DNA from: Vulcanococcus sp. SFB_649D_100_25
GTDB lineage: Bacteria; Cyanobacteriota; Cyanobacteriia; PCC-6307; Cyanobiaceae
NCBI GenBank assembly: GCA_030833825.1
Contig: JAURGL010000109.1
Location: forward strand, 1-5,425
Length of the DNA stretch: 5,425 bases
Direction: 5' to 3'
Shown: positions 1 through 5,425 of the stretch, piece after piece
Position numbering within the stretch: position 1 is the stretch's first letter
How the letters are laid out: each line of letters starts with the position of its first letter
Made by a program: the position numbers and the translations under genes
The notes under the pieces: model-generated
Database searches by the model: none
Told to the model about the DNA's origin: nothing
What the model saw: only the letters and a program-made list of their open reading frames with translations

Positions 1-1614
1 GCCCCCCAGCCAGAGCTGGTAGTGATTGACCCCGTCTCCGACCAGTCCGAGTTCGGCCATGTAGGGGCGTGCGCAGCCATTGGGGCAGCCGGTCATGCGC
101 ACCAGGATCGATTTCTCAATCTCGAGGCGCCGCAACTGAGCATCAAGGCGATCGAGCACATTCGGCAGGATGCGCTCCGCCTCGGTGACCGCCAGACCGC
201 AGAGGGGAAGAGCAGGGCAGGCGATGGCATGGCGGGCCAGGAGCTTCGGGGCTTCTGGGGTGGTGATGCCCAGTTCTGCGAGGGCATCCTTCACGCTGGC
301 GCGCTGGGTGGTGCCGATGTTGCAGAGCAGGAGGTCCTGGTTCGGGGTGAGGCGCACCTCGAGCTGGTAGGTCTCAACGAGTTGCCTGAGACCCCGCTTG
401 AGGTCCCCTGACAGGCGTCCGCAGAGCAGGGGTAAGCCGACGAACCACTTACCGGCACTGCAGCGGTGCCAGCCCAGGTAGTCCTCGAGCTTGACCTTGG
501 GCTCCATCCGCATCCCCTTGATCGGATGGGCGAAGTACTTCGCCTTGAGCTCCTGTTTGAACCAGCCGATGCCCTGATCGTGGATCAGGTACTTCAGGCG
601 GGCATGCCTTCGGGTGTTGCGGTCCCCGTAGTCCCTTTGCAGGGCCAGGATCGCCTGCACCAGATCAAAGACATGCTCTGCCTCCACATAGCCAAGGGGG
701 TCAGCCGTGCGGGCGAAGGTTTCTTCCTTGTTGTGGGTGCGTCCCATGCCGCCGCCCACATAAACGTTGCAGCCCCTCAGCTCGCCATGGGCATCAGCGA
801 AGGCCACCAGTCCGATGTCCTGGGTGAGCAGATCGACGGAGTTATCCCCAGGAACGGTGACGGCGCACTTGAACTTGCGGGGCAGATAGGTGGGGCCATA
901 GAGGGGTTCAGTGGCGTCTCCACTGAACACACCGCCGTCGTTTTGGCGCTGGCGAGCTGATTTGACGGCCTTGGTGGGCTTGATCCGGTAACTCAGATCC
1001 CCATCCACCCAGAGGTCCAGGTAGGACCCCTCTGCAGCGCTTGGGCTGAGCAGATCAGCGATGTCGCTGGCCAACTGGCGCGCCGCTGGGTAAGCACCTT
1101 TTTCGAAGGGGGCTGCGGGAGCCATCACGTTGCGGTTGATGTCACCGCAGGCCGCCAGGGTCGAGCCCATCCCCCGAACGATGGTGCCGATCACCTCCCT
1201 GAGGTTCTCCTTGCGGATGCCATGCATCTGAAAGGCCTGGCGTGTTGTGGCGCGCAGGGTGCCGTTGCCCAGGCGGTCCGCCAGCTCATCCATGGCCAGA
1301 TACAGGCCTGTGGGGATGCGCCCTGCGGGACTCCGCAGCCTGAGCATCATTTGCCAGTCCTTTTCCTGGCCCTTCTGACGGTTTTCGCGGTTGTCCTGTT
1401 GATAGCTGCCATGGAACTTCAACAGCTGGACAGCACCCTCGCTGAAGTGACGGAGATCGTTCTCCAGTTCTTCCGCCAGCGGGTCATGCAGATAGGCGCT
1501 GTCGGCCTTGAGCTGCTCGAATTTGCTGCGTTCTGCGCCTGTGGCGATGCAGGGGGAGAAGAGGCGGCCTTCCGCGGCATTGGCTTCTTCGAGCTGCCCT
1601 GCAGACACCGTCAC
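1..1614 (-). CDS. sir: Ferredoxin-sulfite reductase, C-terminus cut by window edge
   Basis: Assimilatory sulfite reductase: six-electron reduction of sulfite to sulfide using reduced ferredoxin, in the cytoplasm, feeding cysteine synthesis. The minus-strand frame is open for 538 codons and runs off position 1. Seen in order: LRATTRQAFQMHG (R121, R125), NRNVMAP (R161), YLPRKFK (K247, K249) and GGGMGRTH (287-294), which match the siroheme/sulfite-binding basic residues and nitrite/sulfite reductase core; then CPALPLC (C466, C472) and TGCPNGC (C510, C514), the four ligands of the siroheme-coupled 4Fe-4S cluster, spaced almost as in E. coli CysI. Probably about 50 or more C-terminal residues are missing. 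No in-frame ATG exists between the upstream stop (1680-1678) and the conserved region, so GTG at 1614 (MTVSAGQLEE) is chosen; GTG at 1608 is the alternative. No clear Shine-Dalgarno is seen. Divergent from glyS. Nitrite reductase is less likely given the SiR-like motif set and flanks. Confidence 0.95.
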   Translation of the reverse strand, partial: MTVSAGQLEEANAAEGRLFSPCIATGAERSKFEQLKADSAYLHDPLAEELENDLRHFSEGAVQLLKFHGSYQQDNRENRQKGQEKDWQMMLRLRSPAGRIPTGLYLAMDELADRLGNGTLRATTRQAFQMHGIRKENLREVIGTIVRGMGSTLAACGDINRNVMAPAAPFEKGAYPAARQLASDIADLLSPSAAEGSYLDLWVDGDLSYRIKPTKAVKSARQRQNDGGVFSGDATEPLYGPTYLPRKFKCAVTVPGDNSVDLLTQDIGLVAFADAHGELRGCNVYVGGGMGRTHNKEETFARTADPLGYVEAEHVFDLVQAILALQRDYGDRNTRRHARLKYLIHDQGIGWFKQELKAKYFAHPIKGMRMEPKVKLEDYLGWHRCSAGKWFVGLPLLCGRLSGDLKRGLRQLVETYQLEVRLTPNQDLLLCNIGTTQRASVKDALAELGITTPEAPKLLARHAIACPALPLCGLAVTEAERILPNVLDRLDAQLRRLEIEKSILVRMTGCPNGCARPYMAELGLVGDGVNHYQLWLGG

Positions 1615-1676
1615 AAGCTGTTCATGACAAGCATTGACCGTAGCGAAGCGTCGGCTTCTCTTGGTTTTTCGGCCAT
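1611..1676 (-). other. Possible 21-codon upstream ORF overlapping sir start
   Basis: An ATG at 1676 opens a 21-codon frame (MAEKPREADA...NSL) ending in TGA at 1613-1611. Its stop overlaps the proposed GTG start of sir as GTGA, the arrangement seen in translationally coupled genes. No convincing ribosome binding site precedes it and the peptide resembles nothing I recognise. It could be a leader ORF, the remnant of an older in-frame N-terminus of sir, or chance. Inference only. Confidence 0.2.
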
Positions 1677-1711
1677 TTCAATAAGCTGGTCGGCTGCTGT
1701 GGCCCCGCTCC
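1615..1711. promoter_or_regulatory. Divergent sir/glyS intergenic region
   Basis: These 97 bases separate two divergent start codons, so both genes' promoters must lie here or inside the neighbouring 5' coding ends. I see no well-spaced -35/-10 pair: TTGACC at 1634-1639 (plus strand) lacks a good -10 partner, and the TTATTG-like stretch near 1680-1685 (minus strand) is weak. No riboswitch fold or clear operator was recognised. The regulatory role is inferred from gene arrangement. Confidence 0.4.
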
Positions 1712-3877
1712 GTGTCGACCTTTCTGCTTGAGATCGGGACTGAGGAGCTGCCGGCTGATTTTGCCCGTCTCGCCCTGCCCCAGCTGGAGCAACTGGTCAG
1801 GCGGGATCTGGATGCTGCGCGTCTGAGCTACGGACAGATCCAGTGCACCAGCACCCCGCGGCGACTGGCGTTGTTGGTGGAGTCCCTGGCGGACTCCGCT
1901 CCCGATCTTGAGGAGGAACGCAAGGGCCCCCCGGCCTCCCAGGCCTTCAGCGATGGTGTCCCGACTCAGGCGGCGATCGGTTTCGCCAAGCGCTGCGGCA
2001 TCGACCCCGCTGCACTGGACGTTCGGGAGACCGGCAAGGGCCCCTTCGTGTTTGCCCAGGTCGTGGTGCGGGGCCGCTCCGCCCAGGACCTGCTGGCCGA
2101 GGCCATCCCCCAGTGGATCGCCGCACTCCAGGGTCGTCGCTTCATGCGTTGGGGGGACGGGGACACTCGCTTCTCCAGGCCAGTGCGTTGGTTGGTTGCC
2201 ATGTTGGGCAGCGAGTTGATCCCGGTGACCCTCTCCGGCAGCGATCCCCTGGTGCAGTCCTCCTCGAGGAGCCGCGGCCACAGGCTCCATGCCGGTGAGC
2301 TGTCCATCGCCGATGCCTCCAGCTACGCCAGCACGCTCGCCAAGGCCGGGGTGCAGGTGAACCGGAGCGAGAGGGCGGCCTTCATCCGCTCCTCCGTTGA
2401 TGCGGCTGCAGCGGCTCTTGATGCCACACCGGATCTGCCCGATGAGCTGTTTGAGGAGCTCACCGATCTGGTGGAGTCTCCTCTGTTGATTGAGGGCAGC
2501 GTCGCGGATCACTACCTCGCTCTGCCCGCTGAGGTCCTCAGCACGGTGATGCGCGCCCATCAGCGCTACGTGCCCCTCTACCGCAAGGACGCCGCCGCTG
2601 ATCCCCTCGCGCTTGATGCCCGCGGCAGCCTGCTGAACCGCTTTCTTTGTATCGGTAACGGTCTGCCTGAGGCCTCCGAGACGGTGCGGCGCGGCAACGA
2701 GCGGGTGCTGAAGGCGCGTCTGGCGGATGCGGAATTCTTCGTTCAAGCCGATCGCTCCGTTCCCAGCATTGACCGCCGCGATCAGTTGGCGCGGGTGACC
2801 TTTGCCGAGGGCTTGGGATCTCTGCTTGATCGCGTGGAGCGATTGGAGTGGTTCACCGACGTGCTGGCTGCTCAGCTGGAGCTCTCCAGCGAGACCGCCA
2901 GCCACGCCCGCCGGGCATCCCACCTCTGTAAACACGACCTCGTCAGCCAGATGGTGGGCGAATTCCCCGAACTCCAGGGGGTCATGGGCGGCAAGTATCT
3001 GCTGGCCGAAGGAGAGCCCAGGGCCGTGGCCCTGGCGGTGCTGGAGCACTACCAGCCCAAAGGGGCCGGCGATGCCCTGCCCGCGTCCGATCCGGGGGCC
3101 GTGGTGGCCCTTGCCGAGCGTTTTGAGTTGCTGCTCAGCATTTACGCCAAGGGAGAACGGCCCCCCGGTTCTTCCGATCCCTATGCCCTGCGCCGGGCTG
3201 GCAACGGCATCCTGCAGATCCTCTGGGACAAGGGCTGGGCGTTGGATCTCAACGCCCTTCTCAGCCGTGCCACCAGCCACTGGGCTGAGCTTCTGCCCCA
3301 GTTCCAGGTCAACGCCACTGCGCTGGCTTTGGACTTGGCCGAGTTCCTGCGTCAACGGGTTCAAAGCCTGCTGGAGGAATCGGGACTGGACCTGGATCTG
3401 GTGCAAGCGGTTGCGGGTGAGGGGGTCGGCTTGACCCGCGTCCTGGCTGATCCCGCTGATGCCAAACAACGGGCTGAATTGCTCCAACGCTTGCGTCAAA
3501 GCGGAGAGCTGGCCTCTGTTCAGGCGGTGGTGACCCGGGCAGCCCGACTGGCCGCCAAGGGCGATCTGGATCCCGCGGTGCGCTCTGCCGCCGCTGTTGT
3601 GGATTCGTCCCTGTTTGAGAAACCCAGTGAGGCCGGCATGTTGACGGTGCTCAATCGGCTTGAACCCATTGCCACCGGAGCTGCCGAGAACCGTTATTCA
3701 GCCCTGGCCCAAGGGCTGATTGCAGGTGCCTCAGCCCTGGCTGAGTTCTTTGACGGCGAGCAGAGCGTGATGGTGATGGCGGAGGACCCGGCAGTTCGCA
3801 GCAACCGCCTCAATCTTTTGGGTGTTCTCAACAACCAGGCTTCAGTCCTGGCCGACTTCAGCCGCATCAGCGGCTGA
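1712..3877 (+). CDS. glyS: Glycyl-tRNA synthetase beta subunit
   Basis: Beta chain of the bacterial alpha2beta2 glycyl-tRNA synthetase; with the alpha chain (glyQ, not in this window) it charges tRNA-Gly in the cytoplasm and supplies most tRNA recognition. It has 721 codons, within the usual 690-730 of the family. Seen: N-terminal FLLEIGTEELPADF, the family signature; RGHRLH (188-193); RGNERVLKARLADAEFF; an HD-like region HLCKHDLVSQMVGEFPELQG starting at H404 (H408, D409); DPYALRRAGNGI from D489; and a C-terminal DALR-type anticodon-binding domain of roughly the last 130 residues ending in FFD (679-681), VMVMAEDPAVRSNRL and a short tail. The start is GTG at 1712, directly before the conserved STFLLEIG; no in-frame ATG lies upstream, and no strong Shine-Dalgarno is seen. 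It is divergent from sir and intact. A very long open frame on its opposite strand is a GC-driven shadow. Confidence 0.97.
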   Translation: MSTFLLEIGTEELPADFARLALPQLEQLVRRDLDAARLSYGQIQCTSTPRRLALLVESLADSAPDLEEERKGPPASQAFSDGVPTQAAIGFAKRCGIDPAALDVRETGKGPFVFAQVVVRGRSAQDLLAEAIPQWIAALQGRRFMRWGDGDTRFSRPVRWLVAMLGSELIPVTLSGSDPLVQSSSRSRGHRLHAGELSIADASSYASTLAKAGVQVNRSERAAFIRSSVDAAAAALDATPDLPDELFEELTDLVESPLLIEGSVADHYLALPAEVLSTVMRAHQRYVPLYRKDAAADPLALDARGSLLNRFLCIGNGLPEASETVRRGNERVLKARLADAEFFVQADRSVPSIDRRDQLARVTFAEGLGSLLDRVERLEWFTDVLAAQLELSSETASHARRASHLCKHDLVSQMVGEFPELQGVMGGKYLLAEGEPRAVALAVLEHYQPKGAGDALPASDPGAVVALAERFELLLSIYAKGERPPGSSDPYALRRAGNGILQILWDKGWALDLNALLSRATSHWAELLPQFQVNATALALDLAEFLRQRVQSLLEESGLDLDLVQAVAGEGVGLTRVLADPADAKQRAELLQRLRQSGELASVQAVVTRAARLAAKGDLDPAVRSAAAVVDSSLFEKPSEAGMLTVLNRLEPIATGAAENRYSALAQGLIAGASALAEFFDGEQSVMVMAEDPAVRSNRLNLLGVLNNQASVLADFSRISG
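3858..3877 (+). terminator. Inverted repeat at glyS stop, weak terminator candidate
   Basis: TCAGCCGC, a four-base loop ATCA, then GCGGCTGA form a perfect 8-bp GC-rich stem whose last three bases are the glyS stop codon. No T-run follows, so it is not a standard intrinsic terminator. It may stabilise the mRNA 3' end, contribute to a factor-dependent stop, or be coincidence. Confidence 0.25.
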
Positions 3878-3959
3878 TCATCAGCGACTTGGCCCTAGTC
3901 TGAACCTGTGAACGGTCACTCGGGCAGTGCTCGCGATTGACAAAGTAGTGATTATTTCT

Positions 3960-3963
3960 GGAG
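3960..3963 (+). promoter_or_regulatory. Candidate Shine-Dalgarno for the desaturase
   Basis: GGAG is the best Shine-Dalgarno-like sequence ahead of the desaturase frame. It sits seven bases before an in-frame CTG (3971) and is much too far from the next usable codons, TTG at 3995 and TTG at 4016. It is therefore the main reason for proposing the CTG start. The match is only four bases and picocyanobacteria often lack such sites. Confidence 0.3.
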
Positions 3964-3970
3964 ACCGAAC

Positions 3971-5136
3971 CTGTCCGTCAAACCTGTAGGCCTGTTGGGG
4001 GAACCCCCAAAGACCTTGACCCGTCAGCATTTTGATCTGGCCTCCTTCCGGCAGCGCAGCAATGGTCGCGCCGCTTGGCAGTTGCTTGTCACGCTGGTTC
4101 CGGTGGCCCTGCTTTGGGCGGTGATTCCACACCTGATGGCGACTGCGGCGTTGCAGTGGTTGATGCTGCCGGTGCTTGCCCTGTTGGTGTTGTTCTCAGC
4201 GCGAACCTTTTCGCTGATGCACGACTGCGGTCACAACTCCCTGTGGTCCAGTTCATGGTTGAACCGAGTCACGGGTTTCCTGCTGGGCTGTCTCAACGCT
4301 GTTCCCCAATATCCCTGGTCAAGAGGTCACGCCTATCACCACAAACACAACGGCAACTGGGATCTCTATCGCGGGCCGTCGTCCTTGCTCAGTGTGGATC
4401 AGTTTCTGCAACTACCGCCAGGGGCCCAGCGGCGTTATGCCATTATCCGCCATCCCTTGATGCTGTTTCCGGGGGGGTTCTTTTACCTCGTCGTCCGTCC
4501 CCGCCTGCAGTTGCTGTTAGGGCTCGTTGAACTTGCTTCAGCCGTGATCGCTGAACTGTGGCGTCGACCCCTCAATGGATGGACAGCTTGGAGGGCATTC
4601 TTTCACGGTTATCAATCGAGTCATTGGTACACCTGGGGAGAATTCCTGGATCTCCTCCTCAACAACCTGGTTGTCCTGAGCAGCTGGTGGTGGATGGTCC
4701 ACTGGCTTGGCGCGGGCCTGTTTTGGGTTTGCTACAGCCTGGTGATGTCCTGCTCAGCCGCCATCTTTATTTGTGTGTTTTTCGTGCAGCACAACTTCCA
4801 GGGTTCCTATGCCAATGGGAGCGATGGATGGAGTTACTTCAAGGGGGCGATTGAAGGGAGCAGCAACCTGGTATTGCCTCCGATTCTGAATTGGTTCTCA
4901 GCAGATATCGCCTACCACAGTGTTCATCATCTCTGTGAGCGCATTCCCAACTACCGACTTCGGGACTGTCACCGGGCCCATGCCCATTTGTTGACCCACT
5001 GCACCTATCTTTCGCTCTCGGATATCCCACGCTGCTTTGATCTCATCCTTTGGGATTCGGTCGGTCTGCGGTTGTTGTCGATTCGAGAGGCCCTTGGCCG
5101 CTCTCTCCAGGTCCAGAACCCAGAAAAAAGCCGTAG
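3971..5136 (+). CDS. Membrane fatty acid desaturase, both ends unresolved
   Basis: Integral-membrane di-iron desaturase of the FA_desaturase family, expected to introduce a double bond into an acyl chain of membrane lipid using ferredoxin and oxygen; the substrate and position cannot be told. Counting from 3971, the histidine boxes are HDCGH (84-88), HAYHHKH (H120, H123, H124, H126) and HSVHH (H316, H319, H320), plus QHN with H274. Hydrophobic segments lie at about 36-57, 60-83, 160-195 and 225-272. The first box is of the DesA (Delta-12) type, but box 2 differs, so no symbol is given. The frame opens after TGA at 3938-3940 and has no ATG before residue 56; CTG 3971 (after GGAG), TTG 3995 and TTG 4016 are possible starts. 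The recognisable protein ends near REALGRSLQ (about 5109), yet this frame has no stop up to 5425 and runs antisense through the next gene. The end given, TAG 5134-5136, is in the adjacent frame and is reached by a one-base shift in the A6 run at 5124-5129. A carotenoid ring-modifying relative is a less likely alternative. Confidence 0.85.
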
Positions 5137-5155
5137 ATCCGATGGGATCTACGGC
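5124..5155 (-). terminator. Intrinsic terminator of the 74-codon minus-strand gene
   Basis: Read on the minus strand, GCCGTAGATCC, loop CATC and GGATCTACGGC make a perfect 11-bp stem (5155-5130) followed immediately by six T's (5129-5124). It begins 45 bases after the TAG of the upstream minus-strand gene, the normal placement. On the plus strand no T-run follows the stem (GTCTGGGG), so it should act in one direction only. It overlaps the end of the convergent desaturase frame. Confidence 0.85.
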
Positions 5156-5200
5156 GTCTGGGGCAGCGGATGGCGAATCGGCCGCTGCCGTGATCAGGAC

Positions 5201-5425
5201 CTATTTAGCGGCCAGGACTGGCTCTTTATCGGTCTTGGCCTGATCCTTCTGACTTCCCACCCGGATTCCGCCTTTGATCGTGCTGACGGCCAGCATCGCG
5301 TTGACCTCAGCCTCGTCACGGACGGCGCTGGGCACGGGCTTGTAGCCCTGGGGTGCCAGGGCATTGCCGCGCAGCACCGACCCGAGGGTGAGCAGGGTGA
5401 GCTTGAGCTGCTGCCAGGGGTTCAT
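5201..5425 (-). CDS. Small protein of unknown function (74 residues)
   Basis: I do not recognise this protein. The frame runs from an ATG flush with the window edge (MNPWQQLKLTLL) to TAG at 5203-5201. Residues about 8-20 (KLTLLTLGSVLRG) are mildly hydrophobic, possibly an amphipathic helix rather than a true membrane span. The middle is Pro/Val/Ala-rich (GYKPVPSAVRDEAEV) and the last 20 residues are charged and lysine-rich (KDQAKTDKEPVLAAK), probably flexible. No cysteines or metal motif are present. The well-formed intrinsic terminator 45 bases downstream supports it as a transcribed gene, in preference to the plus-strand read-through of the desaturase across the same bases. The true start could lie beyond the window, as sequence upstream of the ATG is not visible. 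Confidence 0.65.
   Translation of the reverse strand: MNPWQQLKLTLLTLGSVLRGNALAPQGYKPVPSAVRDEAEVNAMLAVSTIKGGIRVGSQKDQAKTDKEPVLAAK

Noticed and set aside
22..1731. Several plus-strand open frames opposite sir (22-411, 466-960, 1222-1731)
   Set aside because: They are complements of sir codons, while the minus-strand reading carries all the sulfite reductase motifs without interruption.
1622..3499. A 625-codon open frame on the minus strand opposite glyS
   Set aside because: It lies antisense to a clearly conserved synthetase, has a low-complexity composition rich in Gln/Gly/His, and is explained by high third-position GC in glyS. No domain is recognisable.
3908..3919. GTGA-N4-TCAC dyad as a CRP- or NtcA-type operator
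   Set aside because: The spacing is four bases, not the six of CRP half-sites, and it lacks the GTA-N8-TAC of NtcA. A dyad this short is expected by chance.
3937..3942. Perfect TTGACA as a -35 box for the desaturase
   Set aside because: Sixteen to eighteen bases downstream the sequence is TGGAGACC, with no -10-like hexamer; TTATTT at 3952-3957 is only nine bases away. It is kept only as a weak possibility.
3881..4132. 83-codon minus-strand frame at the 5' end of the desaturase
   Set aside because: Most of it is antisense to the desaturase N-terminal region, no recognisable protein features are present, and there is no terminator or ribosome site.
5137..5425. The plus-strand tail as a real C-terminal domain of the desaturase
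   Set aside because: It carries no recognisable domain, begins beyond the expected family end, and coincides with the opposite gene and its terminator. The question is left open in the findings because no stop is present.

Overview
The window looks like chromosome of a high-GC marine or brackish picocyanobacterium (Synechococcus/Cyanobium type). The grounds are a ferredoxin-type assimilatory sulfite reductase, a separate glycyl-tRNA synthetase beta chain with cyanobacterial-style motifs, tight gene packing, frequent non-ATG starts and weak Shine-Dalgarno signals. This is recognition from protein sequence, not a database match. No rRNA, tRNA, CRISPR array, insertion sequence, attachment site or phage gene is visible.

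Layout. From 1614 leftward off the window edge (minus strand) lies sir, ferredoxin-sulfite reductase, missing only its C-terminal end. A 97-base divergent gap (1615-1711) separates it from glyS (1712-3877, plus strand), a complete glycyl-tRNA synthetase beta subunit. After a gap of about 90 bases comes a membrane fatty acid desaturase on the plus strand (about 3971 to about 5136) with all three histidine boxes. It has neither an obvious ATG start nor an in-frame stop. Converging on it from the right edge is a 74-codon minus-strand gene of unknown function (5425-5201), followed by a clear intrinsic terminator (5155-5124) that lies on top of the desaturase 3' end.

The genes do not form one pathway. 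sir (sulfide for cysteine) and glyS (glycyl-tRNA) are housekeeping genes that share a short divergent promoter region; the desaturase would act on membrane acyl lipids or a related substrate. No new multi-gene system is supported. The points that deserve checking are the broken or overlapping 3' end of the desaturase, its unusual start, a 21-codon upstream ORF that overlaps the sir start by GTGA, and the uncharacterised 74-residue protein.
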